Below are positions 25,091-34,227 of a DNA stretch of 64,000 nt, one piece after another (the stretch's first letter is position 1; each line of letters begins with the position of its first letter). This DNA is from Bacteroidales bacterium UBA3290 (lineage in GTDB: Bacteria; Bacteroidota; Bacteroidia; Bacteroidales; UBA932): positions 40,868 through 104,867 of the forward strand of contig DETK01000032.1 in NCBI GenBank assembly GCA_002361615.1, given 5' to 3'. Below the pieces are notes generated by a model that was not told where the DNA came from, made no database searches, and saw only the letters and a list, made by a program, of their open reading frames with translations. Made by a program: the position numbers and the translations under genes.

Positions 25091-25162
25091 GGCCCTGTAG
25101 TTCAACGGATAGAATGGAGGTTTCCTAAACCTTAGATGGCGGTTCGATTCCGCCCGGGGCTA
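25091..25162 (+). tRNA. tRNA-Arg (anticodon CCU)
   Basis: A 72-nt gene. The acceptor pairs GGCCCTG with CGGGGCT including wobbles, the anticodon arm is GAGGT-TTCCTAA-ACCTT giving CCU, and the T arm is GGCGG-TTCGATT-CCGCC. CCA is not encoded. It reads AGG codons. Confidence 0.95.
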
Positions 25163-25166
25163 CAAG

Positions 25167-25194
25167 AAAGCGAGGTATCAAGCCTCGCTTTTTT
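25167..25194. terminator. Bidirectional terminator between tRNA-Arg and xerD
   Basis: AAAGCGAGG / CCTCGCTTT hairpin with a T run on the plus strand. It contains the stop codon of the minus-strand xerD gene. Confidence 0.8.
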
Positions 25195-26104
25195 CGTAAT
25201 CCCGGGCCGGGTGGTATTTCAGGATGGTATCCTGCCACTTGCGGGTGTCGATGTGGGTATAGATCTCGGTGGTGAGGATGCTTTCGTGGCCGAGCATCTG
25301 CTGGACGACGCGCAGGTCGGCGCCATTTTCGACCAGATGGGTGGCGAAGCTGTGGCGGAAGGTGTGCGGGGAGATTTCCTTGGAGATGCCGGCCATGCGT
25401 GCCTGTTCCTTCACGAGATTGAAGACCGCTACGCGGGAGAGTTTCCCGCCGCGGTGGTTGAGGAAAAGGATGTCTTCGGCCGCTTTCTGAACCGGACCGG
25501 TATCGCGCTGCTGGCGGTAGAGCCGGATGGCCTTGATGGCCGGATCGCCGATGGGCACGAGCCGCTGCTTGCTCCCTTTGCCCATGACGCGGATGAACTG
25601 TTCGTCCAGGAACAGGTCCGAGATCCGCAGGTTCACCAGTTCGCTCACGCGTAATCCACACGAATACAGCACTTCCAGTATGCAGCGGTTGCGATGTCCT
25701 CCGGGCTGCGACAAGTCCACGGAGTCGAGAATCCGCATAACCTCTTCGACCGACAGGACGGTCGGCAGATAGGGGTTGATCTTGGGGGAAGCGAGTTTGT
25801 CGCAGGGGTTCTGCGTCAGTTTTCCTTCCGCATCGAGGAAGCGGTACAGCGCCTTGATGGAGCTGATGATGCGGGCCTGCGAGCGTTTGGTCACCCCTGC
25901 ATCCACCTGCTCTTCGAGAAAACGGTCGATCTGCTCCGTCGTGGCGGCGGCCGGTTCCGTAGCCTCGCGCCGCAGCACCGCGAAGTATTTCTGTACGTCG
26001 GAGGCGTAAGCCGCGATGGTATTGGGCGACATCGAGCGCTCGAGCTTCAGGTGGGCCTTGAAGTCGAGCAGCGTGGTTTCGTAACTGTCAGCGTGATTGC
26101 GCAT
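25178..26104 (-). CDS. xerD: Tyrosine recombinase, XerD type
   Basis: Site-specific recombinase that resolves chromosome dimers at dif. The 308-residue protein has an N-terminal SAM-like core-binding domain (SYETTLLDFKAHLKLERSMSPNTIAAY) and a catalytic domain with Arg in SCGLRVSELVNLR, HTFRHSFATHLVENGADLRVVQ, HESILTTEIYTHI (catalytic Tyr). The start at 26104 (MRNHADSYE) overlaps the end of nth by 17 nt. The chromosomal context argues for a housekeeping Xer protein, not a mobile-element integrase. Confidence 0.9.
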   Translation of the reverse strand: MRNHADSYETTLLDFKAHLKLERSMSPNTIAAYASDVQKYFAVLRREATEPAAATTEQIDRFLEEQVDAGVTKRSQARIISSIKALYRFLDAEGKLTQNPCDKLASPKINPYLPTVLSVEEVMRILDSVDLSQPGGHRNRCILEVLYSCGLRVSELVNLRISDLFLDEQFIRVMGKGSKQRLVPIGDPAIKAIRLYRQQRDTGPVQKAAEDILFLNHRGGKLSRVAVFNLVKEQARMAGISKEISPHTFRHSFATHLVENGADLRVVQQMLGHESILTTEIYTHIDTRKWQDTILKYHPARDYEKSEA

Positions 26105-26735
26105 GGCGGCAATAGGGGGCCAGGCCGCATTCGCCGCACTTGGGATTGCGGGCGGTGCAGACGTAGCGTCCGTGGAGGATGAGCCAGTGATGGGCCTTGG
26201 GGCGGACGGATTCCGGGATGCCGGCTTCCAGGTCGAGTTCCACGGCGTAGGGCGTCTTTCCGTCGGAGAGGCCGAGGCGGTGCGCGACGCGGAATACGTG
26301 CGTATCCACGGCGATAACTGGTTCGTCGTAGAGGACACTGGTCACCACATTGGCGGTTTTTCGGCCCACGCCCGGGAGCGTCATCAGGGCGTCGATGTCG
26401 CGGGGAATCTCTCCGCCATATTCATCTACGACCTTGCGGGCCATCGCCACCAGATGGGCCGCCTTGCTGTTGGGGTAGGAGATCGACCGGATCAGGGGAT
26501 AGACCTCTTCCGGCGTGGCGGCGGCGAGCCGTTCCACGTCGGGGAAACGCTCGTAGAAGGCGGGCGTCGTCATATTGACCCGTTTGTCGGTACACTGGGC
26601 CGAGAGGATGACCGCGACGATGAGCTGGTAGGGCGACAGGAAATTGAGCTCGCTCCTGGGAAGCGGGCGGTTCGCTTCGAACCAGGCGAGGATGGGCTCG
26701 AAGGGAGGATCAGACTTCTTCGGGCTTTTCTTCAT
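26088..26735 (-). CDS. nth: Endonuclease III, DNA N-glycosylase/AP lyase
   Basis: Base-excision repair enzyme for oxidised pyrimidines. The 215-residue protein shows the helix-hairpin-helix LPGVGRKTANVV with the catalytic Lys, the catalytic Asp in VDTHVFRVA, and the C-terminal 4Fe-4S ligands in spacing C-x6-C-x2-C-x5-C (from VCTARNPKCGECGLAPYC). It overlaps ftsE upstream by 26 nt and xerD downstream by 17 nt. Confidence 0.95.
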   Translation of the reverse strand: MKKSPKKSDPPFEPILAWFEANRPLPRSELNFLSPYQLIVAVILSAQCTDKRVNMTTPAFYERFPDVERLAAATPEEVYPLIRSISYPNSKAAHLVAMARKVVDEYGGEIPRDIDALMTLPGVGRKTANVVTSVLYDEPVIAVDTHVFRVAHRLGLSDGKTPYAVELDLEAGIPESVRPKAHHWLILHGRYVCTARNPKCGECGLAPYCRHAQSR

Positions 26736-27399
26736 GGCAGGTTCCGTTTTCGAGCTTCAGGACGCGGGCCGGGTAGTTGCGGACGATCGACAGGTTGTGC
26801 GTGACCATCAGGATGGCGGTGCCGCGGCGGTTGATCTCGAACAGCAGGTTCATGATGTCGCCGGCCGTGGCCTCGTCGAGGTTGCCGGTGGGTTCGTCGG
26901 CCAGGATCAGCGGCGGCTCGTTGAGCAGCGCCCGGGCGATGGCCGCCCGCTGCTGCTCGCCGCCGGAAAGCTGGTGCGGCTGCTTGTATGCTTTGTGGGA
27001 GAGCCCCACGGCCTCCAATACGCGGTCGATGCGCTCGGCCATGGCGGCCTTGTCTTTCCATCCGGTGGCCCGCAGGGCGAAAAGCAGATTGTCCTCGACG
27101 GAACGGTCCATCAGCAGCTGGAAATCCTGGAAGACGATGCCCAGGCCGCGGCGAAGGTATGGTATTTGCTTGCTCTTGAGGCTTGTCAGGTCGAAATCGC
27201 CGACCCGCGCCTCTCCGCCCAGGGGTGGATTCTCGCCGGTCAGCGTTCGGATGATGGACGTTTTGCCGCTTCCGACCGAGCCGGTCAGATAGACGAATTC
27301 GCCGGGAAGGATGGTCAGGTCGAGATGGTCCACGACCACGACCTCTCCGTTGGAGATGTCTGCCGACCGGAAAAAGACAATGGGTGTATCCGTGTTCAT
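26710..27399 (-). CDS. ftsE: FtsE-like ABC transporter ATP-binding protein
   Basis: The 229-residue ATPase partners FtsX in divisome and cell-wall hydrolase control. Walker A is LTGSVGSGKTSII, the signature LSGGEQQRAAIARAL, Walker B LILADEPTGNLD, and the His switch MVTHN. It is at the right length for FtsE, with little beyond the ATPase core. No ftsX lies next to it, and a LolD-type role cannot be excluded. The ATG at 27399 was chosen over one four codons upstream since TAAATTTG at 27418-27425 would be its -7 box. Confidence 0.85.
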   Translation of the reverse strand: MNTDTPIVFFRSADISNGEVVVVDHLDLTILPGEFVYLTGSVGSGKTSIIRTLTGENPPLGGEARVGDFDLTSLKSKQIPYLRRGLGIVFQDFQLLMDRSVEDNLLFALRATGWKDKAAMAERIDRVLEAVGLSHKAYKQPHQLSGGEQQRAAIARALLNEPPLILADEPTGNLDEATAGDIMNLLFEINRRGTAILMVTHNLSIVRNYPARVLKLENGTCHEEKPEEV

Positions 27400-27417
27400 G
27401 AGGACTGGATTGATGCA

Positions 27418-27425
27418 CAAATTTA
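27418..27425 (-). promoter_or_regulatory. ftsE-nth-xerD promoter -7 box
   Basis: TAAATTTG on the minus strand, 18 nt before the ftsE ATG. A weaker box TATTTTCG at 27438-27445 on the plus strand may serve the divergent TPR gene. Confidence 0.55.
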
Positions 27426-27457
27426 ACTTTTTTTCATTATTTTCGCATCATAGAAAG

Positions 27458-30442
27458 ATGAAAAGCGTGAGCATATCCCTGAGACGAGGCGCAGCGGTCC
27501 TGCTGCTCCTGCTGGCGGTGCTGCCCGTGTCGGGCCAGGTCAAGGACCGGCAGCATTCAGACCGCCTGGAATCGGCCCGCAAACTATACTACAGCGGTTC
27601 CTACTATGCGGCTGAAAAGGCCTTCACCGAGTTGGGCAAGGAGTCCCTCCGGACACTGGACCGCTCCGAAATCGAGGCCTACAAGGTGATGTGCGCCATC
27701 GCCCTGGACAAGGTCAATGCCGAAGGCCTGGTCAACACCTTCTGCAACAAGTATCCCAACGCCCCGCAGCAGTCGATGGTCAAGGAGGCGCTGGCTTCCC
27801 GTTATTTCGACACCGGCCATTATCCCGAAGCTCTGGCGGTCTACAACACCATCAACCGCAACCATCTCTACAAGACCCGCCGCACCGACTTCACCTTCAA
27901 GAAGGCGTACAGCAACCTGCGTACGGGCGGCTACGAGCGGGCTGAAGAAGGCTTCGCGGAAGTCCTTGCCGGGCCGTATTCGCAATATACGGTTCCGAGC
28001 ACGTACTACAAGGGATACGTCCACTACATCCGCCAGCAGTTCGCCCAGGCGGTCCCGCTGTTCGAGAAGGTGGGCGAGGGCAACCAGTTCTCCCAGATGG
28101 CGCAGTATTTCGCCGTGGAGAGCAAGCTCATGCTCAAGGACTACAACTATGTGATTGACCGCGGAACGCCGCTCTTCGACAAGCTCGACCGCGAGATGCA
28201 GGCCAGCATGGCCCGCATCCTCTCGGAAGCCTGGTATGAGAAGGGCAACCAGCAGAAGGCCCGCGAGTATATGGACATCTATGCCAACAGCGGCGCCCAG
28301 ATGAACCGCAAGGACCATTACCTTTCGGGTATCGTGTCGTACAGCCTCAAGTCGTGGCCGGCCGCCATCGAATCATTCTCCCACGTGTTGGGCCAGGAGG
28401 ACGAACTGGGCCAGAACGCCTGGTACTACACGGCCAACAGCTATCTGCAGACCAAGAACAAGATCGCCGCGCTCGACGCCTTCAAGGCCGCCGCATCCTG
28501 CGACTTCGACCCCGTGATCCAGGAAGATGCGTTCTTCAACTTCGCCAAACTCTCGTTCGACGTCAACGCCGACATCTCCCAGTTCGGCAAATACATGGAA
28601 ACCTATCCCGAGAGCGGCAAGGACGACATCATCCACAACTACATGGCGGCCTCGTTCCTGCTTTCGAAGGACTACCGCTCCGCCGTCGAGGCACTGAGCG
28701 CCATCAAGACCCATACGCCCGAATCGTCGGCCAATCTCCAGAAAGCCGCTTTCTTCCGGGCACTCCAGCTCATTGAAGGGAAGGGCTACCGTGCGGCTGA
28801 ACCGCTGCTCGAGACGGCCGCCGAGACGGGTGACAACGAGCAGCTGGCCAATCTTGCCCGATTCTGGCTCGCTGAATGCTGTTACCGCGACGAGCGCTGG
28901 TCTGAGGCCATTGCCATCAATTCGAACCTCTTGGCGGATAATGATTTCCGTATGACCTCGGAGTACCCGCAGGCCCTCTACAACCAGGCCTACAACTACC
29001 TCAAGAGCGGCAACTACGTATATGCCGAAAACAATTTCCTCAACTTCCTCAATGTGTCGGGCGAGTATCAGGAGTATGAGCGCGACGCGCAGGTGCGCCT
29101 CGGCGATGCCTGCTTCATGCAGGGCAAGTATGACGATGCCGCCCGCGTGTACGAGAAAGTGTATGAGGCCGATCCCGCCGCGTCTGACATCTATCCCGCC
29201 CTGCAGGCATCCATCGCCTGCGGCCTGATGGGCGATACGGACCGCAAGATCGAGCTGCTCAAGCAGGTGACGCGCTACAACCGCACGGCGCCACTCTATC
29301 CCCAGGCTCTCTTCGAACTGGGCCGCACCTACGTGCAGACCGGCAAGGACGACAGTGCAACGGAGTGTTTCTACACCCTCGAAGGCATGAAGGGCAATGA
29401 CTTCTATACGAAAGCCCTGCTGGAACTGGCGCTGATCAACGCCAACGCCCGCAAATACGACCGGGCCATCGAATACTACAAGACCGTGGTGACGACCGCG
29501 CCCGACGCTCCCGAAGCGGAAGACGCGCTCGCCGGTCTGGAAAGCCTCTACCAGCTGCGCAACAAGCCGGAGGAATTCCTCACCTACCTGGAAGAGATCG
29601 GGCGCTCCGACATCAAGAGCGACGCCGAGAAAGAGCAGATGCTCTTCAACTCCGCGCAGCAGATTTACAATTCGGGCCGCTACGCGGCGGCGATCAGCGC
29701 CCTGCAGCGCTTCCTGGCCCAGTATCCCCGCGGAGAAAAGGCTGCGACGGCCACTTTCTACCTGGCGGAGAGCCTGCGCGCCACCGGACGGCTTGAGTCG
29801 GCCGCCGACACCTACCAGAAAGTGGTCAGGATGGGCAGTTCTCCCAGCCAGGAAGATGCCCTCGCCTCATATGCCGCCATCAATTACGACCTCCAGCACT
29901 ATAAGCAGGCGATGGATGCGTATGAGCAGCTGGTCGGCCTCACGCGCTCCGATGCCGTGCGGCAGGAAGCCTACACCGGCCTGATGCGTTCGGCTTTCGG
30001 TGCCAAGGATTATGAGACCGCGATCCGCAGCGCGCAGGTCGTGGGTACGCGCGAGGCCCGCTTCCTGATGGCCAAGTCGTATCGCACGCAGGGCGACCGC
30101 ACCCGGGCCCGCTCCCTTTTCGAGGAGCTGGCCTCCGACCGCAGCGACGCCTTCGGCGCCGAGAGCGCCTTCACCCTGATCCAGGAAGCCTACGACCAGG
30201 GCGACTTCGCCCAGGTGGAGGAAGCGGTCTATGCCTTCTCCGATTCCGGATCCGGTCAGGTTTACTGGCTGGCCAAGAGCTTCATCGTCCTGGGCGACTC
30301 CTTCGCCGACCGGGGTGAACTGGAGCAGGCCGAGGCTACGTATAACAGCATTCTGGATGGCTACGAACCTGCCCGCGATGACGACGATGTCCTCGATCAG
30401 GTGCGCTCCCGTCTGGAACAGCTTAAAACGACGAGAAGATGA
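27458..30442 (+). CDS. Large periplasmic tetratricopeptide-repeat protein
   Basis: A 994-residue protein with a signal peptide (MKSVSISLRRGAAVLLLLLA..., ending VSGQ) followed almost wholly by TPR-type helical repeats (for example YYSGSYYAAEKAFTELG, ALLELALINANARKYDRAIE, PQALFELGRTYVQTGKDD, QIYNSGRYAAAISALQRFL). No enzyme motif is seen. It should be a protein-interaction scaffold in the periplasm. The stop overlaps the start of the next gene, an outer-membrane barrel, as ATGA, so the two probably form a unit. Confidence 0.88.
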   Translation: MKSVSISLRRGAAVLLLLLAVLPVSGQVKDRQHSDRLESARKLYYSGSYYAAEKAFTELGKESLRTLDRSEIEAYKVMCAIALDKVNAEGLVNTFCNKYPNAPQQSMVKEALASRYFDTGHYPEALAVYNTINRNHLYKTRRTDFTFKKAYSNLRTGGYERAEEGFAEVLAGPYSQYTVPSTYYKGYVHYIRQQFAQAVPLFEKVGEGNQFSQMAQYFAVESKLMLKDYNYVIDRGTPLFDKLDREMQASMARILSEAWYEKGNQQKAREYMDIYANSGAQMNRKDHYLSGIVSYSLKSWPAAIESFSHVLGQEDELGQNAWYYTANSYLQTKNKIAALDAFKAAASCDFDPVIQEDAFFNFAKLSFDVNADISQFGKYMETYPESGKDDIIHNYMAASFLLSKDYRSAVEALSAIKTHTPESSANLQKAAFFRALQLIEGKGYRAAEPLLETAAETGDNEQLANLARFWLAECCYRDERWSEAIAINSNLLADNDFRMTSEYPQALYNQAYNYLKSGNYVYAENNFLNFLNVSGEYQEYERDAQVRLGDACFMQGKYDDAARVYEKVYEADPAASDIYPALQASIACGLMGDTDRKIELLKQVTRYNRTAPLYPQALFELGRTYVQTGKDDSATECFYTLEGMKGNDFYTKALLELALINANARKYDRAIEYYKTVVTTAPDAPEAEDALAGLESLYQLRNKPEEFLTYLEEIGRSDIKSDAEKEQMLFNSAQQIYNSGRYAAAISALQRFLAQYPRGEKAATATFYLAESLRATGRLESAADTYQKVVRMGSSPSQEDALASYAAINYDLQHYKQAMDAYEQLVGLTRSDAVRQEAYTGLMRSAFGAKDYETAIRSAQVVGTREARFLMAKSYRTQGDRTRARSLFEELASDRSDAFGAESAFTLIQEAYDQGDFAQVEEAVYAFSDSGSGQVYWLAKSFIVLGDSFADRGELEQAEATYNSILDGYEPARDDDDVLDQVRSRLEQLKTTRR

Positions 30443-32169
30443 AAAGAACAGCCATCATTATACTGAGTCTGCTTTGCGGGGCCCTGACGCTCCGTGCCCA
30501 GGTAGCCACGGTGGAGGTGAGCCGTCCCTACGACGTAAACCTCGACGGCATCCGCAAGCCCGCCATCCCGACTTCGGTCGATGACTCGCTCCATCGCTTC
30601 GACGTACACTTCGACTATACGATCTTCAACCGGCCTTACGGCGACCTGTACGACTTCACCCCGTATGAATCGATCCAGCTCTCCACGGTCGGAGCCAACC
30701 GTACGCCGTATGTCTATACGCGACTCGGCGCGCAGTATGCGCCGGGAGAAAGGGGCGTGATGCCTGCCGGCGAGATCTATCTCCAGTCGAAACCCAAGAA
30801 CGGCTTCTGTTCCGGCCTCTACGGCCGTCACAACTCCTTCTTCGGCGACCTGGGATGCGGATTCGACGTTTCCCCTGTGCTGCAGACGTCCCGGATGCAA
30901 AATACGGTGGGCGGGGACATCACCTACGACTGGGCGACCGGCGAGATGATGGTTGACGTCAAGTACGATTTCGACCGCTATAACTATCAGGTGAAGGACG
31001 ACGGGATGACCGGCTTTTTCCCCAAGGCCGGCCATAAGAACAACAGCCTGACCGCCGCGTTCAACCTGAATTCGGCTCAGAAGGAGGAAAATACGGTTTA
31101 TTACGACGTGACCGTATCGTACCGCAACACGCAGAAGGAAATGGCTTGGACCCGGCTCACTTCCGACACGACACGTCTGTCCGAAGGCTTCCTCAATGTA
31201 AGCGGTTATGTAGGCGCCTCCTTTGACATCCATCGTATTTACGTCGATATGAACATCGAGTACGCCACCTACGGCGGCGTGCACGATTTCAAGATCGGTC
31301 TGGTGGAGTTCTCCCCGATCTATCAGCTGAACCGCAAGCGGCTCAATGCGCGGCTGGGCGTGAAGTTCGGAAGCCGCTACGGCCTGACAGGCACTATTGA
31401 AGAGCCCGGTCTCGACCTGGGCGCCCGCAGCAGTATCTTCCCCGACGTGGACCTGCGCTATACGCTGATCGACAAGACGCTCTGGGCTCACGCCGTGGTG
31501 ACGGGCGGAAACGACCTGAATGCTTTCTCCCGGATGGTCGACGACTGCCCGATCGTCCTCCCGACTACCACTATGGAGTTCGGCTCCCGCCCGCTCGACG
31601 CGACCTTCTCGCTGGAAGGCGTGATCAGCGGCCGGCTCGGCATCAACCTCGAGACCAATTACAAGATCTACCGCAACAAGATGATCTTCATCCCCGTCTA
31701 CGACGGCACGCCGATGACGCAGCTGACGGCATCCTATCGGGACGTCAACCAGTTCTCGGCCCAGGCTGAAGCCTTCTGGCGTTCGCAGGAACTGACGGTC
31801 GGCGGCCGCTTCCGCTACGCCCGTTACGCCGACAGTGAAACCAAGGCCATCGTGACCGAGATGCCCTGTTACACCGGCTATGCCTTCGCCCGCTACAATT
31901 TCCGGGAGCGGATCATTGCCCAGATCGAATGCAATTACCGCAGCAAGACCAGCGGAACCATGATCCCTCACGAATCGATCGGCCCCGTCGTGCAGTCGTA
32001 TGAGGTTCCGGCGATCGTGGATCTTGATCTGAATGTCAACTACCTGATCAACAAGCATTTCTCGGTTTTTGCGAAGGTCGGCAACGTGTTGGATCACCGC
32101 AATCAGTACATGCCGCTTTACCTGGAGCCGGGCCGCAACTTCGGCGGCGGCCTCTGCCTGAACTTTTAA
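30439..32169 (+). CDS. Outer-membrane beta-barrel protein (TonB-dependent-receptor-like) paired with the TPR protein
   Basis: The 576-residue protein has a signal peptide ending LTLRAQ and many short amphipathic beta segments rich in Tyr, Arg and Gly (for example VDVKYDFDRYNYQVKDD, VRYTLIDKTLWAHAVV-like stretches). It ends FGGGLCLNF, with the terminal Phe typical of barrel assembly signals. No plug domain or TonB box is visible, so it may be a barrel-only member. Genes of this pair are translationally coupled. The function is unknown. Confidence 0.78.
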   Translation: MKRTAIIILSLLCGALTLRAQVATVEVSRPYDVNLDGIRKPAIPTSVDDSLHRFDVHFDYTIFNRPYGDLYDFTPYESIQLSTVGANRTPYVYTRLGAQYAPGERGVMPAGEIYLQSKPKNGFCSGLYGRHNSFFGDLGCGFDVSPVLQTSRMQNTVGGDITYDWATGEMMVDVKYDFDRYNYQVKDDGMTGFFPKAGHKNNSLTAAFNLNSAQKEENTVYYDVTVSYRNTQKEMAWTRLTSDTTRLSEGFLNVSGYVGASFDIHRIYVDMNIEYATYGGVHDFKIGLVEFSPIYQLNRKRLNARLGVKFGSRYGLTGTIEEPGLDLGARSSIFPDVDLRYTLIDKTLWAHAVVTGGNDLNAFSRMVDDCPIVLPTTTMEFGSRPLDATFSLEGVISGRLGINLETNYKIYRNKMIFIPVYDGTPMTQLTASYRDVNQFSAQAEAFWRSQELTVGGRFRYARYADSETKAIVTEMPCYTGYAFARYNFRERIIAQIECNYRSKTSGTMIPHESIGPVVQSYEVPAIVDLDLNVNYLINKHFSVFAKVGNVLDHRNQYMPLYLEPGRNFGGGLCLNF

Positions 32170-32204
32170 CGGCTTTTTTGCTTGGATTTTTCGTGTTTTT
32201 TCCG

Positions 32205-32212
32205 TATCTTTG
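32205..32212 (+). promoter_or_regulatory. gyrB promoter -7 box
   Basis: TATCTTTG with TTG at 32182-32184 about 20 nt upstream, 24 nt before the gyrB ATG. Confidence 0.65.
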
Positions 32213-32236
32213 TTTGATTTATAAGACAAAGATTTA

Positions 32237-34201
32237 ATGGAAAGCAACGAAACCTATTCTGCCGACAGTATCCAGGTCCTGGAAGGTCTGGAGGCAGTGC
32301 GCAAGCGCCCCTCGATGTATATTGGAGATATCAGTTCGAGAGGTTTGCATCATCTTGTTTATGAGGTAGTTGACAACTCTATCGATGAGGCGCTGGCCGG
32401 CTTCTGCGACAATATCGTCGTCGTCATCAATCCCGATAATTCGATCACCGTCTCCGATAACGGCCGCGGTATCCCGACCGGCATGCACGAGAAAGAGAAG
32501 CGCAGTGCCCTCGAAGTGGTGCTGACCGTACTGCACGCGGGTGGTAAATTCAGCAAAGACAGTTACAAGGTGTCGGGCGGCCTCCACGGCGTCGGTGTCT
32601 CCTGCGTCAACGCCCTCTCGTCGCACCTGACAGCCGAGATCCACCGCGAAGGCAAGATCTTCAAACAGGAGTATTCCCAGGGCAAGCCGCTCTACGACGT
32701 GAAGGTCGTGGGCGAAGCCTCCGATACGGGCACCATCATCACCTTCAAGCCAGACAAGGAAATCTTCACGGTCCTGGTCTATGACTACGATATCCTGGCC
32801 GGCCGTCTCCGCGAACTGGCCTATCTGAACAAGGGCGTCCGCCTGACGCTCCGCGACATGCGCCCGCGCGAGGCCGAACTCGACGAGAACGGCAACGAGG
32901 TCGTCCCGCAGCCCAAGGAAGAGGTCTTTTACTCCGAACACGGCCTGGTCGAATTCGTGCAGTACCTCGACGGTGTGCGCGAGAAGCTCACCGAGAAGCC
33001 CATCTACCTGGAAACCGACAAGGTCATCCCGATCGAGATCGCGATGCAGTACAACACCGGCTTCAGCGAGAATGTCCACTCCTACGTCAACAACATCAAC
33101 ACCATAGAAGGCGGTACCCACCTGAGCGGTTTCCGCCGCGGCTTGACCTCTACGCTCAAGAGCTATGCCGACAAGAACGGCCTGCTCTCCAAGCTCAAGT
33201 TCGACCTCGACCCTTCGGACTTCCGCGAGGGTCTGACGGCCGTCATCTCGGTCAAGGTCGCCGAGCCGCAGTTCGAGGGCCAGACCAAAACCAAGCTGGG
33301 CAACAGCGAGGTGATGGCCGCGGTCTCCCAGGCTGTGAGCGCCGCGCTCGACCAGTATCTGGAAGAGAATCCGAAAGATGCCCGCGCCATCGTCGACAAG
33401 GTGGTGCTCGCCGCTACGGCCCGTCACGCCGCCCGCAAGGCGCGCGAACTGGTGCAGCGCAAGACGGTCATGTCAGGCTCCGGCCTCCCCGGCAAGCTGG
33501 CGGACTGCTCCGACCGCGATCCGGCCAACTGCGAGCTCTTCCTGGTAGAGGGTGATTCCGCAGGCGGAACGGCCAAGCAGGGCCGCAACCGCCAGTTCCA
33601 GGCCATCCTCCCGCTCCGCGGCAAGATCCTCAATGTGGAGAAAGCCATGGAACACCGCGCCTTCGAAAGCGAATCCATCCGCAACATCTACACCGCCCTC
33701 GGCGTGTCCGTCGGCACGGAGGAAGATCCCAAGGCGCTCAACATGACCAAGCTGCGCTACCACAAGGTCATCATCATGACCGATGCCGATGTGGACGGAA
33801 GCCACATCGCCACGCTCATCCTGACCTTCTTCTTCCGCTACATGCCCGACCTGATCCGCAGCGGCTACGTGTATATCGCCACCCCGCCGCTCTACCGCGT
33901 GAAAAAAGGCAACGTGGAAGAGTATTGCTGGACCGACGAAGAGCGCTCCGCCGCCATCGAAAGGATCGGCAAAGGCAAGGACACGGGCCTGCTGGTCTCG
34001 CGCTACAAAGGTCTGGGTGAAATGGACGCCGAGCAGCTCTGGGCCACGACCATGGATCCGGAGAAGCGCATCCTGCGCCAGGTGCACATCGAAAACGCGG
34101 CCGAGGCCGACCGCATCTTCTCGATGCTGATGGGCGACGACGTCCCGCCGCGCCGCGAATTCATCGAGCAGAACGCCAAATACGCCAACATCGACGCTTA
34201 A
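32237..34201 (+). CDS. gyrB: DNA gyrase subunit B
   Basis: ATPase subunit of the supercoiling type II topoisomerase. The 654-residue protein has the GHKL ATPase motifs (VDNSIDEALAG, DNGRGIP, GGLHGVGVSCVNAL), the transducer Lys (QTKTKLGN), and the TOPRIM region (LVEGDSAGGTAKQGRNR, IMTDADVDGSHI), ending RREFIEQNAKYANIDA as GyrB does. Length fits a GyrB without the E. coli-type insertion. Confidence 0.97.
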   Translation: MESNETYSADSIQVLEGLEAVRKRPSMYIGDISSRGLHHLVYEVVDNSIDEALAGFCDNIVVVINPDNSITVSDNGRGIPTGMHEKEKRSALEVVLTVLHAGGKFSKDSYKVSGGLHGVGVSCVNALSSHLTAEIHREGKIFKQEYSQGKPLYDVKVVGEASDTGTIITFKPDKEIFTVLVYDYDILAGRLRELAYLNKGVRLTLRDMRPREAELDENGNEVVPQPKEEVFYSEHGLVEFVQYLDGVREKLTEKPIYLETDKVIPIEIAMQYNTGFSENVHSYVNNINTIEGGTHLSGFRRGLTSTLKSYADKNGLLSKLKFDLDPSDFREGLTAVISVKVAEPQFEGQTKTKLGNSEVMAAVSQAVSAALDQYLEENPKDARAIVDKVVLAATARHAARKARELVQRKTVMSGSGLPGKLADCSDRDPANCELFLVEGDSAGGTAKQGRNRQFQAILPLRGKILNVEKAMEHRAFESESIRNIYTALGVSVGTEEDPKALNMTKLRYHKVIIMTDADVDGSHIATLILTFFFRYMPDLIRSGYVYIATPPLYRVKKGNVEEYCWTDEERSAAIERIGKGKDTGLLVSRYKGLGEMDAEQLWATTMDPEKRILRQVHIENAAEADRIFSMLMGDDVPPRREFIEQNAKYANIDA

Positions 34202-34227
34202 ATACTGAACAAACAACAAATTACGAT

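Noticed and set aside
25178..26104. xerD as an integrase of an element inserted at tRNA-Arg
   Set aside because: It is embedded in an overlapping housekeeping operon, has XerD length and motifs, and no attachment-site duplication of the tRNA end was seen.
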